Assembly (NCBI GenBank): GCA_016779325.1
Contig: JADHNU010000006.1
Coordinates: forward strand, 1-64,000
DNA: 64,000 nucleotides
DNA from: Pseudomonadales bacterium
Lineage (GTDB): Bacteria > Pseudomonadota > Gammaproteobacteria > Pseudomonadales > Azotimanducaceae
Direction: 5' to 3'
In this document: piece after piece, positions 10,482-19,151 of the stretch
Layout of the letters: every line of letters starts with the position of its first letter
Numbering within the stretch: position 1 is the stretch's first letter
Notes under the pieces: generated by a model
Seen by the model: only the letters and a program-made list of their open reading frames with translations
Databases searched by the model: none
What the model was told of the DNA's origin: nothing
Translations under genes and position numbers: made by a program

Positions 10482-11312
10482 ATGTTTACGCCGCGGGATA
10501 TCGTGCTGGAGGCGTTCCTTGCCAATTTGGAGCAGGAAGTGGCGCGGGATCATCCCGCCGCACCCTGGGAGATCACCCAGGCCCTCGAGGAGGGGGGGCG
10601 GACGATCCTCACTCAACTTGCGCGCTCCGATGCCCTGTTCACAAATTTCGATACGGCCCTCACTTTCGGTTCCGTTGCCCTCCGGGTGGCAGAAGGCCGG
10701 CAAGTGGGGGAGGGTGATGTGGCCCCGGAGGATCTCCTCCACTTTATTTTGGCAGCGCTGGCCGTATATGTGGGCTTCGTGCGCGATTTGCTCCCGGGCG
10801 ATGGCCTGGAGACCGTCGATGACGGTCTCGGAGGGCGCTTCACCCTGCCTCCCGGAGGCACCGATGGCACCCTCTTGCCCTGCTTTAATGCCCGGTCCCA
10901 GGCCTTTGTGCGCCAGCGTTTTGCGCGCCATCCGCACATCGACGGCGAACGCCTCGCTGCGCTGATTGCAGCCGTGCCCTTCCCCGAAGCCGGGGAAGGC
11001 GAAGCCCCCGCCTGCGACTGGGCGCGCCTGCTTCGCGGCGCGCAAAGCCTGTCGCTGGCCGCTGATCCGGCCTTCGTGCAGAAAATGCCGCGCTTATTCC
11101 GGCAGCTTGAGGAGGTGGGGCTGGCCGCGACCCTCGGCTATGCCCACGGAGATGACATCGTCGCGGCCTATCCCCGGCTCTTCTGGGGCCCCATGCAGGC
11201 CATGCTCGCCCCCGCCATGCGCTATCTCCGTTACACGTCCCAGGGCAAGATCTGGCTCGCCCGGGTTCACGCGCAAATGCTCGAACTTGAGCACGCCGAG
11301 CTGAAGGGCTAA
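10482..11312 (+). CDS. Inactive paralogue of the upstream HD phosphohydrolase
   Basis: 276 residues that align end to end with the preceding protein: RSDALFTNFD against RSDAYYHNSE, LPPGGTDGTLLP against LPPGATDAALTP, VRQRFARH against VQSRFANH, and YPRLFWG against YPNFFWT. Every metal ligand is changed: T54 and T58 replace the two histidines, V95-Y96 replace the HD pair, C134-F135 replace the two histidines, and Q188 replaces the aspartate. It keeps the fold-forming positions and an open frame, so it looks like a maintained pseudoenzyme, perhaps a regulatory partner. TAGGAG overlapping the upstream stop can serve as ribosome site. Confidence 0.85.
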   Translation: MFTPRDIVLEAFLANLEQEVARDHPAAPWEITQALEEGGRTILTQLARSDALFTNFDTALTFGSVALRVAEGRQVGEGDVAPEDLLHFILAALAVYVGFVRDLLPGDGLETVDDGLGGRFTLPPGGTDGTLLPCFNARSQAFVRQRFARHPHIDGERLAALIAAVPFPEAGEGEAPACDWARLLRGAQSLSLAADPAFVQKMPRLFRQLEEVGLAATLGYAHGDDIVAAYPRLFWGPMQAMLAPAMRYLRYTSQGKIWLARVHAQMLELEHAELKG

Positions 11313-11623
11313 TTGCTTTTACGGCGCGCCGTGCGAAAGCCTGGACGCCGCTGCTTTTGCGCCCAGGCACGGTGCCGCGCCAAGCTTGGATCCTCCCGTA
11401 GGGCCTCCACCGTATTGAGCTGCTCCCCAAGGGTCAGCTCATCATGAAATCGGTGCACGGCCCGGTGGCACAGGTGGCATAGATAGATTCCAGCAGCCAG
11501 CGTCTCCCGATCGTAGCGTTTCTGGAAGCGTGGCCGCCGGGCCACTTTTTTCGGGATGAGGTGGTGGAAGGTGAGGGGTAGGACCCGCTCACACAGCGCG
11601 CACTGACTTGGCCTTTCCGCCAC
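11309..11623 (-). CDS. Small HNH-type zinc protein
   Basis: 104 residues with C8-x2-C11, H20-H21 in LTFHHLIPKK, C49-x2-C52 in YLCHLCHRAVH and H57. This is the layout of the small zinc-stabilised HNH nuclease fold. It starts at a GTG 8 bases after the oppF stop, so it is the last gene of the opp transcript, and its stop overlaps that of the HD paralogue. Nuclease activity is not shown by the sequence alone. Genes of this size and motif order are common near housekeeping loci in gammaproteobacteria. Confidence 0.75.
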   Translation of the reverse strand: MAERPSQCALCERVLPLTFHHLIPKKVARRPRFQKRYDRETLAAGIYLCHLCHRAVHRFHDELTLGEQLNTVEALREDPSLARHRAWAQKQRRPGFRTARRKSN

Positions 11624-11630
11624 GGCGACC

Positions 11631-12602
11631 TCAGGTATAGAGGTGGCAGGCCACGAGTCGCAGGGTCTTGTCTTCCCCGTCGGCTACGGGCTTGAGCGAG
11701 GGCGTAACCCGGCGGCAGTGCTCCGTGGCGTCGGGGCAGCGTCCGGCAAAGCGGCAACCGTCGCCCAGGTTTACGGGGGAGGGGATTTCCCCGCTCATGG
11801 TCGGTCGGGGCGCCCGCGCCAGCGCCGGATCGGGCTCCGGGTTGGAGGCAATCAACAGCTGCGTATAGGGATGCTTTGGCCGGAAGAACACATCATCCGA
11901 GGCGCCGAGTTCGATCAGGCTGCCCAAATACATCACCGCCATGCGATCGGAAACGTAGCGCACCATGGACAGGTCATGGGCGATGAAGAGCAAGGTAAGC
12001 CCGAGGGCCGCTTTCAGCTCTGCAAGCAGATTCACCACCTGCGCTTGCACGGAGACGTCGAGGGCCGAGATCGGCTCATCGCACACCACGAAGGTGGGCT
12101 CCAAGATCATGGCTCGGGCGATGCCGATGCGCTGACGCTGGCCCCCGGAAAATTCATGGGGGTAGCGCCCAGCGTGTTCGGCCCGCAAGCCTACGGCTTC
12201 CAGCCAATGAGTGACGGCAGCGCGGACTTCCTGATCCGATTGACGCCCATGGAGGCGGAGCCCCTCGCCGATGATCTCCCCCGCGGTCATGCGCGGGTTC
12301 AGGGACGAGTAGGGGTCTTGAAAGATCATTTGCATGCGCGTGGCAAGCCGGCGATGGTCCTTCGGCCCGTAGCGCTGGGGCAGGGTTTCGCCCTCGAAGC
12401 GGACGGTGCCGCGGGTCTTCTCGAGAAGCCCTAGCAGGGTTTTGCCCAGGGTAGATTTGCCCGAGCCTGATTCACCTACGAGGCCAAGGATTTCCTCCCG
12501 GGCCAGCCTAAAGCTGACCCCATCGACCGCGTGGAGCGTGCGTCCGCTGCCGAGATCGAAATGACGGGTAAGGCCGTCGACCTCAAGAAGGGGTTCAGCC
12601 AT
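11631..12602 (-). CDS. oppF: Oligopeptide ABC transporter ATPase OppF
   Basis: One of the two nucleotide-binding subunits of the peptide importer, 323 residues. Walker A is GESGSGKST at residues 43-51, the signature SGGQRQRIG lies near 150, and CDEPISALD contains Walker B. The C-terminal CRFAGRCPDATEHC is the cysteine motif found in Opp/Dpp ATPases, often linked to an Fe-S cluster. The start overlaps the end of oppD by 8 bases, so translation is coupled. Confidence 0.95.
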   Translation of the reverse strand: MAEPLLEVDGLTRHFDLGSGRTLHAVDGVSFRLAREEILGLVGESGSGKSTLGKTLLGLLEKTRGTVRFEGETLPQRYGPKDHRRLATRMQMIFQDPYSSLNPRMTAGEIIGEGLRLHGRQSDQEVRAAVTHWLEAVGLRAEHAGRYPHEFSGGQRQRIGIARAMILEPTFVVCDEPISALDVSVQAQVVNLLAELKAALGLTLLFIAHDLSMVRYVSDRMAVMYLGSLIELGASDDVFFRPKHPYTQLLIASNPEPDPALARAPRPTMSGEIPSPVNLGDGCRFAGRCPDATEHCRRVTPSLKPVADGEDKTLRLVACHLYT

Positions 12603-13599
12603 GTTTGTCTCCCGCCGCCGGGGCCTGTGGATGCAAGCGCCAGCAGCGCGCGAATTGATCCGGTGCGGGCGTAAAGCTCGGAGGGGCCTCGCGAACGCAA
12701 AGGGCCATAGCGTCGGGGCAGCGGGCGGCGTAGGCGCAGCCCGGCGGCGGCGCGAAAAGATCCGGCGGGCTGCCGTCGATGGGCCGGAGCACCTGCACCG
12801 CGCCGGGCAGATTCGACGGCGTGGCCCGTCGCAGGCCTTGCGTATAGGGGTGGGCGCTTTGCGCGAAAAGCGTATCTACGGAGGCCGTTTCTACGATCTC
12901 CCCGGCGTACATGACGGCCACGCGATGAGCGACCTGGGCGACCACGCCGAGGTCGTGGGTAATCAGCAAGATCGCCATGCCCTTTTCCGCCTGGAGTTTC
13001 GCAAGCAGCTCGAGAATCTGCGCTTGGATCGTGACATCGAGGGCGGTGGTGGGCTCGTCAGCGATGAGGAGGTCCGGGCCGCAGGCGAGCGCCATGGCAA
13101 TCATGGCGCGCTGCAGCATACCTCCGGAGAATTCAAAGGGGTATTGCTTAGCCCGGGTAGGCGCCTCGGGAATGCGAACTTCTTCGAGGAGTGCCACGGC
13201 CCGCTGGGCGGCGGCTTGGCGGCCGAGGCCCAGATGGATGCGAAGCGTCTCGGAGATCTGCTCGCCAATACGCATAGTGGGGTTCAGGGCGCTCATGGGG
13301 TCTTGGAAAATCATGCCCACGCGCTTGCCCCGCACCGCATTCAGGACCTCCGGGCGATGGGGCAAGAGCGCCGTGCCCAGGAGCGTGGCCTGGCCCCGAC
13401 GAATCTTGCCCGGCGGCATGGGGATAAGGCCAAGGAGCGCCTGCATGGTGACGGACTTGCCGCAGCCAGACTCGCCCACGATGGCAAGCGTCTCGCCGCG
13501 GTTAACCGAGAAGCTGACGCCGCGGACCGCCTCTACGGTGCCGCCTTGGGTGTGGAAATCGACGGCGAGATCGTCGACGGTCAGGACCGGCTTACTCAT
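12595..13599 (-). CDS. oppD: Oligopeptide ABC transporter ATPase OppD
   Basis: Second nucleotide-binding subunit, 334 residues. Walker A is GESGCGKS at residues 42-49; the signature is SGGML-QR, and ADEPTTALD holds Walker B. CAYAARCPDAMALC near the C-terminus is the Opp/Dpp cysteine motif. The start overlaps the end of oppC by 4 bases. OppD and OppF form the heterodimeric motor beneath OppB-OppC. Confidence 0.95.
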   Translation of the reverse strand: MSKPVLTVDDLAVDFHTQGGTVEAVRGVSFSVNRGETLAIVGESGCGKSVTMQALLGLIPMPPGKIRRGQATLLGTALLPHRPEVLNAVRGKRVGMIFQDPMSALNPTMRIGEQISETLRIHLGLGRQAAAQRAVALLEEVRIPEAPTRAKQYPFEFSGGMLQRAMIAMALACGPDLLIADEPTTALDVTIQAQILELLAKLQAEKGMAILLITHDLGVVAQVAHRVAVMYAGEIVETASVDTLFAQSAHPYTQGLRRATPSNLPGAVQVLRPIDGSPPDLFAPPPGCAYAARCPDAMALCVREAPPSFTPAPDQFARCWRLHPQAPAAGDKHG

Positions 13600-15020
13600 T
13601 CCCGCGCCCTCATGCGCGCATCGAGGGCGTCTCGTAGACCATCCCCGAGCAGGTTAAAGGCCAGCACCGTCAAGCTGATCATGAGGGCTGGGAAGAAGAG
13701 CTCATGGGGCGAATTCAGCATGCTCTTCAGCCCCTCGAAGCACATGGACCCCCAGGAAGGCGTAGGCGGGGCAACGCCCATGCCGATGAAGGATAGAAAG
13801 GCTTCCGTAAAGATCGCCGTGGGAATGGCGAAGGTGAGCGTCACCAGAATGACGCCCAGCGTATTCGGGATCATGTGACGGAAGATCAGATAGCGCTGCG
13901 GCGCGCCCAGCAGGCGGGCCGCCTGCACATAGCCCTCTTCCCGAATTTGCAGGATTTGCCCCCGGACCAGCCGCGCCGTGGCCGGCCAGAGGAGCAGAAT
14001 CATGGCAACGAGGATCGCTGTGATGCCGCTTTCCCCTGCCTCGACGCCGCTGGCGACGCGAAAAAGGATCATAAAAAGTAAGAAGGGCAGGGCGACCACG
14101 AAGTCCGCGAGGCGCATGAGCAGGGCATCGATGCGGCCCCCGAAGAAGCCCGCAATGGCGCCATAGGTGGTGCCGAAGAGCACATACAGCAAAGGCGCCA
14201 GAAGGCCAATGAACAGGGAGGTGCGGGCCCCGTGCATGAGCCGGGAGAGCATATCGCGGCCGAGGTAATCCGTTCCCAGGGGGTGCGCTGGGAGCGTGAT
14301 TTGATCGCCGGGCTGGCCCTGGCCGTCGGCAAGTAAGCCGGCCTTCCGGGCCGTTTCCAGGGGCAGAGCGCGGGCTACCTCGACTCGCAGCGTTTGGAAC
14401 TGGCGGCTTTCGCGCTCGCCGTCGGTGGCGGTGACGCTATACCAGTACACCCCTGGCTCAAGGGCGAGGGCATCCTCGTAGCTGGTTTCCGCGCCGCTCC
14501 AGCTATCTCCGAGGGGCAGGCCCAATTCATTGAGGGCCTTGGGCTCGTAGCGGTTCCGATAGATCTGGTAACCGGCGGCGTTCGCGACCGGGTCCCAGCG
14601 CAGGCGCACGGACCAGGTATGTGGCGTAGCCACCGTGCGCAGTGCTTCCGGCGCGGGCAACTCGGGGCGATCGGCCTGGGCCAGCCAGGCCGGGTCCGGG
14701 GCGGCGGGCCAGCCCGACACGACGACTCCTGCCCAGCGCTGGCCCCGGTCGATGAGAAGGGCATCCGCGCCTAAATTCGGTGGCTCGGAGATCCGGTCGA
14801 GGTTCTGCGCGGAGGGGTCCACGGTCCACAGCACGGGGCCAAGGGTGGTGAATAGGCCGAGCGCGAGCAGCAAAAAGAGCGAGCCCATGGCTCGAGGGTT
14901 TCGCCCCAGCCGGGCCCGCGCATCGGCCCAATAGGACAGGGATGGGCGCACGAGCACGGGCGCAGCGCTTTGCGCATCAAGCGGCGCGAAATCGGCTGCG
15001 GTGGGCTCGTAGGTGCTCAT
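13596..15020 (-). CDS. oppC: Oligopeptide ABC transporter permease OppC with FN3-like insert
   Basis: Inner-membrane permease of the peptide importer. The ordinary OppC is about 300 residues; this one has 474. The first membrane segment is at about 45-66. The canonical HPLGTDYLGRDMLSR resumes only at 246, followed by the remaining membrane segments and an EAA-type loop around YLIFRHMIPNTLG. The roughly 165 extra residues fall in the first periplasmic loop. Residues about 118-215 look like a fibronectin type III domain: VRLRWDPVANAAGYQIYRN, then TSYED and YWYSVTATDG. The frame is continuous and overlaps both neighbours, so it is not an assembly artefact. Confidence 0.92.
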   Translation of the reverse strand: MSTYEPTAADFAPLDAQSAAPVLVRPSLSYWADARARLGRNPRAMGSLFLLLALGLFTTLGPVLWTVDPSAQNLDRISEPPNLGADALLIDRGQRWAGVVVSGWPAAPDPAWLAQADRPELPAPEALRTVATPHTWSVRLRWDPVANAAGYQIYRNRYEPKALNELGLPLGDSWSGAETSYEDALALEPGVYWYSVTATDGERESRQFQTLRVEVARALPLETARKAGLLADGQGQPGDQITLPAHPLGTDYLGRDMLSRLMHGARTSLFIGLLAPLLYVLFGTTYGAIAGFFGGRIDALLMRLADFVVALPFLLFMILFRVASGVEAGESGITAILVAMILLLWPATARLVRGQILQIREEGYVQAARLLGAPQRYLIFRHMIPNTLGVILVTLTFAIPTAIFTEAFLSFIGMGVAPPTPSWGSMCFEGLKSMLNSPHELFFPALMISLTVLAFNLLGDGLRDALDARMRARE

Positions 15021-15952
15021 GACAAACGCACCCTTGGATCAATCAAGCCGTAGAGCAGGTCGACAATGATCACCATAAAAACCAGGAAACTGCCATAAAA
15101 CACCGTGGTCCCCATGATGAGGGTGTAGTCCAGCTGTTGGACCGCTTCCACGAAGGCGCGGCCGAGGCCGGGAATGGCGAAGACCAGTTCGACGACAAAG
15201 CCGCCGGTGGTGATGGCCGCGATAGCCGGCCCCAGCACGGTGATCACGGGGAGGCTGGCGTTGCGCAGGGCGTGGCGCCAAAAAATGCCTGCTTCGCTCA
15301 CGCCCTTGGCTCGGGCCGTGCGAATGTAGTCCGCCGTGAGTACTTCGAGCATGGAGGAGCGCATCAGTCGAGTTAGAAAGGCGAGGGTAGACAGGCCGAG
15401 GACCAGGGCCGGCATGATCATCTGGCTGATATCGCCCCAGCCGGCCACGGGCAAAAAGGTGAAGCCCAGGGCTTCGTTGATATTCACCAGCGCAAGCTGG
15501 CCTAAGGCCGCGAAGACAAAGCTTGGAACGCTGATCCCTAGAATAACCGCGAGCATGACCGTGACATCGGGCCAGCGGTTTCGCTTCAACGCCGTGAAGG
15601 CGCCGAGGAGCACGCCCCCGATGGCCGCAAAGGTAATGGCAAGTACCCCAAGCTGGGCCGAAACGGGGAAGGCGTCGCCGATGATGTCGTTCACGCGCCG
15701 ATTCTGCTGGGTGAAGGACAGACCAAAATCCCCCTTTGCCATATTGCCGAGAAAAATCAGGTATTGATCGGGGAAGACGGGGCGATCCAGCCCATAGCGC
15801 GCCTCGAGGTTTTTGCGGATGGCTTCCGTGGTGGCCTTCTCGTTGGAGAGGGGGTCGCCGGGCACCGCATGCATGGCCGCGAAGGTGGCGGTGGCGATAA
15901 ACCAGATGGTGATCAGCCCTTGCAGAAGGCGCTTCAGCGCGTAGCGTCCCAT
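15017..15952 (-). CDS. oppB: Oligopeptide ABC transporter permease OppB
   Basis: 311-residue permease with six predicted membrane segments, the first at about 9-30. The family N-terminus (YALKRLLQGLITIWFI, then HAVPGDPL) is clear, and the cytoplasmic loop DYIRTARAKGVSEAGIFWRH is the EAA motif that contacts the ATPases. Length is normal, in contrast to OppC. The gene shares one base with the oppA stop and overlaps oppC by 4 bases. Confidence 0.95.
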   Translation of the reverse strand: MGRYALKRLLQGLITIWFIATATFAAMHAVPGDPLSNEKATTEAIRKNLEARYGLDRPVFPDQYLIFLGNMAKGDFGLSFTQQNRRVNDIIGDAFPVSAQLGVLAITFAAIGGVLLGAFTALKRNRWPDVTVMLAVILGISVPSFVFAALGQLALVNINEALGFTFLPVAGWGDISQMIMPALVLGLSTLAFLTRLMRSSMLEVLTADYIRTARAKGVSEAGIFWRHALRNASLPVITVLGPAIAAITTGGFVVELVFAIPGLGRAFVEAVQQLDYTLIMGTTVFYGSFLVFMVIIVDLLYGLIDPRVRLS

Positions 15953-17583
15953 TAGGGCTGCTCCAGCCAGGCGCGAGAAAGGTCGGGATCTGGGCTGGTC
16001 TGCCGGCGAATGGTGCCTTTCACGGCAGGATGAATCACGTAGATCTGCCCCCGTTCGTAGGTGGGAATGATGGCGTGATCTTCAAGCAAGATGCGTTGGA
16101 TGCAGCCAAAGGCGTCTACCCGCACCGCGGCGTCGACGGAGTTTTGGGCCGTCCGCACGCAGGCGTCCAGCTCGGCGTTCGCATAGCGCCCGCGGTTGTT
16201 CAGGTTCCAGCTGGCGAACAGATCGCCGAAGGTGAGGGGGTCGAGGTAATCGGGGCCCCAGCCCGCGGCGACGAGGTCGAAGTCTCCGGAGGTCATCTTC
16301 GCCAAGCGCTGCTTGAAAATTTGCCTGTCGATGCGCACGGTCAAGCCAAGGGCCTCTTTCCAGAGGGTTTGGAGAAATTCCGCCTGCTTATTCGCGGTAG
16401 GCGAGTTCCCCGTGAGAAGCACCAGCTCCGGCGCCTCGGCGAGCCCCAGATCCTCCCTAGCTGCCGCAAGATGGCTCCGGGCCAGGGCCCAATCGGTCAC
16501 CGGCTCCGGTGGCGGGATTTCCTGGAGTAGGCGCTGCTCCGCGCCGCGCAGATAGGAGGGATAGAGGGAGAGGCCCGGCAGGTTGCCTGGGGTCCCGATC
16601 ACCCGATTGATGAGCTCGTAGGTATCAAAACTGAGGGCCAGGGCGCGCCGCAGATTCCAGTTCTGCGTGAGTCGCCCTTCGCGATGATTGAACTCGATAT
16701 ACCACGCGGAGCCGTCGTTGAAGCGCTCAATGCGCCAGCGCTGATCGAGGGCATTCTCCATGGTTTCCGAATCGAGGCCGGCGAGGATGATGCGGCCGTC
16801 CTTGAACAGATTGAGGGCGGCGTTCGTATCCGCCGTGATGTAGGGAAACTCGATCCGATTGAGATAAATCTTGTCCCGATCCCAGTAGTGAGGGTTCTTC
16901 GCCATCTCGAGGCGGGCGCCGTGGTCCCAGCGTTCAATGACAAAAGGCCCATTGAACAGCATGTCCTCCGCGTCGGCGCCGTAGCGCCCGTCCCGGGCCC
17001 GGTAGAAATCCTCTTTCAAGGGGTAAAAGGTGGCGAAGGCGACGAGCTTGTCGAAATAGGCAATGGCGCGAGAGAAGCGCACCTCCAGCCGTCGGGGTTC
17101 CGGAGCGCTGACCCCCAGGCTGTCTACCGGGGCCTCGCCTTGGCTGATGGCTTCGGCGTTTTCGATGCCCTGCAGGATAAAGGCGTATTCGGAGGCAGTT
17201 TTCGGGTCCACGGCATTGCGCCAGGAGAAGACGAAATCCCTCGCCAGCACGGGGCTGCCATCGCTCCAGCGGGCATCCTCGCGCAGCCAGAAGGTGGCGC
17301 CGTCGGCGCGGATTTCCCAGCGCTCGGCCACCCCGGGAACGAGCCGGCCTTGGGCATCGAAGCGCGTTAGGGCTTCCATAACGTGCCCCAGGATCCTGGT
17401 ACTGACCTGGTCCGTAGCCTTGCTGGAGTCGAGCTGGGGGGGCTCCTGGGGAAGCACCATGCGGATGATGCGGGCGTCAAAGTCCACGGCGCCTTCTGCA
17501 CTCCAAGCAGGCGCGGCCAGGGCCCCCAGAAGGAGTCCAAGAAGCTTTAGCCAACGGGTCGCCGAGGCGGCTTTCCGTGCCAT
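15952..17583 (-). CDS. oppA: Periplasmic peptide-binding protein OppA
   Basis: Solute-binding protein that delivers peptides to OppBCDF; 543 residues. A basic start followed by LLGLLLGALAAPAWSA is a Sec signal peptide with likely cleavage near residue 29. The mature part has the family features LPQEPPQLDSSKATD, ARDFVFSWRNAVDP (the SBP5 signature region) and FLQTLWKEALGL. First gene of the opp operon; 63 bases separate it from the VWA gene upstream, enough for a promoter. The neighbouring exported amidohydrolases may process the same peptides, which is inference. Confidence 0.93.
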   Translation of the reverse strand: MARKAASATRWLKLLGLLLGALAAPAWSAEGAVDFDARIIRMVLPQEPPQLDSSKATDQVSTRILGHVMEALTRFDAQGRLVPGVAERWEIRADGATFWLREDARWSDGSPVLARDFVFSWRNAVDPKTASEYAFILQGIENAEAISQGEAPVDSLGVSAPEPRRLEVRFSRAIAYFDKLVAFATFYPLKEDFYRARDGRYGADAEDMLFNGPFVIERWDHGARLEMAKNPHYWDRDKIYLNRIEFPYITADTNAALNLFKDGRIILAGLDSETMENALDQRWRIERFNDGSAWYIEFNHREGRLTQNWNLRRALALSFDTYELINRVIGTPGNLPGLSLYPSYLRGAEQRLLQEIPPPEPVTDWALARSHLAAAREDLGLAEAPELVLLTGNSPTANKQAEFLQTLWKEALGLTVRIDRQIFKQRLAKMTSGDFDLVAAGWGPDYLDPLTFGDLFASWNLNNRGRYANAELDACVRTAQNSVDAAVRVDAFGCIQRILLEDHAIIPTYERGQIYVIHPAVKGTIRRQTSPDPDLSRAWLEQP

Positions 17584-17646
17584 GAACCCATTCCTGTTGC
17601 GATGGTGTTGGCGGGAGTGTAGCGCGGTTGTAACGGAGTGCCAGCG

Positions 17647-19149
17647 CTAACGCACGGCGAGCAGTAGATCGTTGATGACCCGCTCCAGATGGTTCAGGGC
17701 ATTACACACGTTGACCTGGTGGCAGCTCGCCCGATAGCGCGGCATTTCCGAATCGCCCGCCCCCCAGCTCCGTTCCGGCTCAGGGTTCAGCCAAATCACG
17801 CGCTGCGCCTTATCAAAGATTTCCCGAAGCGCTTTGCTGTTCGGGTTACCGTAGTTGTTTCGCGCATCCCCAAGGATGATCACCGTGCTCTGGGCATTCA
17901 CCGCATTCCCCGCAAGGCGCAGGAAGTCATCGAAGGCCTGGCCGTAATCGGTAGAGCCGCCGCTATAGTCCGCGAGGGTGGTGGCAATGGCGTCGTCGAT
18001 GGCCATGCGCTGGAAGTTCTCTGTCACTTCGCCGAGATCGGAGGAGAAGGCAAAGGCGCGGACCCGGGGGAGCACGGCTTCCAGACTGTAAAGAAACATC
18101 AGCATAAAACGGGCGTAGGTGGCCACGGAGCCGGAGACGTCGCAGATCGCGAAGACCTTGCTGCGGTCGATCTTGCGCGCCTTCCAGGCTAAATCGATGA
18201 GTTCGCCGTCGTAGCGCAAGTTTTTGCGCAGGGTGCGGCCCACGTGGAGCTCCCCCCGGCGCATTTTTTTCCGTCGGCGGGAGTGGGCGGCAACGAGGCG
18301 CTTCGCCATTTTCTCCACCAGCCGTTTTAGATGGCTGAAGTTTCGATGTTCGACGTTGCTGAGCTTGACGTGCCGGAGCATGGCCTCGCGAAGGCGATGG
18401 CCATCGGCGTCGGCGTGGAGCAGGAATTGGCGCTCCACATAGTCCCGCACGCGCTCCCGGAGATCGTCGCGGAGGCCGCTGAGCTGAGCGGCGGTGCGTC
18501 GGGCCGTAGGGTCGCGCTCCGTGGCCAGCTGGCCGATTTCCGCCTGTAATTCGCTCTGCCCCAAAGCATCCATAATGCGGCGCGTATAGAGGCCTTTCTG
18601 CGTGAAGACCTTGATGCCGGCCACGTTCACCGCTTCCCCCGCTTGGCTAACGGCCAAGGCGAGGGCGGCCCGATCTCCGGCCTGAAGCCGCTGGCCCAGG
18701 GCAGAGGTGGCCGCCTGTACGGGCCCTGGGCCGGGATCGCCGAAGGGATCGCTCTGAGTCTCGCTATCCGGCTCCTCGGGGCCGGCGCCGGGGACGCCGT
18801 TCGCCGGCGCGCCTTGGCCTTCTCCCTGAGGTTCGCCGTTGCCGCCGCCCCCTTGGCCTTCGCCGCCGTCGCTCTCTGAGCCCGCGTCGGGGTCGCTCGC
18901 GCTATCGCCCCCAGCATCCTCGGCGTTGGAAAACTCTTCGAAGCGGAAGAAGGCGTCAAAGCACGCTTCAAAGGCCTGCTTTTCCTCTGCCGTCTTCGGC
19001 AGCACGAGGGCCAGGCTTTCCTTCAGCTGCTGCCGATTACCCATGCCCATGCGCTCGACGGTGCGGAACGCGTCGAGGGTTTCCGCCGGCGAAATGCGCA
19101 CTTCTGCCATGCGCAGGGCGCCGATGAAGCGCTGAAGGGAAGCGTCCAC
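17647..19149 (-). CDS. VWA-domain protein, CoxE-like partner of MoxR
   Basis: 500 residues. An N-terminal helical region (1-90) is followed by a Gly/Ser/Asp/Glu-rich low-complexity linker (about 95-160) and a C-terminal von Willebrand A domain. FAICDVSGSVATYARF contains the MIDAS DxSGS. The layout parallels CobT but the sequence belongs to the CoxE/VWA group that pairs with MoxR ATPases. It begins 2 bases after the MoxR gene. Such pairs mature or remodel metalloenzymes or protein complexes; the client is unknown. Confidence 0.85.
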   Translation of the reverse strand: MDASLQRFIGALRMAEVRISPAETLDAFRTVERMGMGNRQQLKESLALVLPKTAEEKQAFEACFDAFFRFEEFSNAEDAGGDSASDPDAGSESDGGEGQGGGGNGEPQGEGQGAPANGVPGAGPEEPDSETQSDPFGDPGPGPVQAATSALGQRLQAGDRAALALAVSQAGEAVNVAGIKVFTQKGLYTRRIMDALGQSELQAEIGQLATERDPTARRTAAQLSGLRDDLRERVRDYVERQFLLHADADGHRLREAMLRHVKLSNVEHRNFSHLKRLVEKMAKRLVAAHSRRRKKMRRGELHVGRTLRKNLRYDGELIDLAWKARKIDRSKVFAICDVSGSVATYARFMLMFLYSLEAVLPRVRAFAFSSDLGEVTENFQRMAIDDAIATTLADYSGGSTDYGQAFDDFLRLAGNAVNAQSTVIILGDARNNYGNPNSKALREIFDKAQRVIWLNPEPERSWGAGDSEMPRYRASCHQVNVCNALNHLERVINDLLLAVR

Positions 19150-19151
19150 CC

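Noticed and set aside
12601-13878. 425-codon open frame antisense to oppD and oppC
   Set aside because: It spans the junction of two certain genes and has no recognisable domain; arginine- and glycine-rich product typical of a shadow frame.
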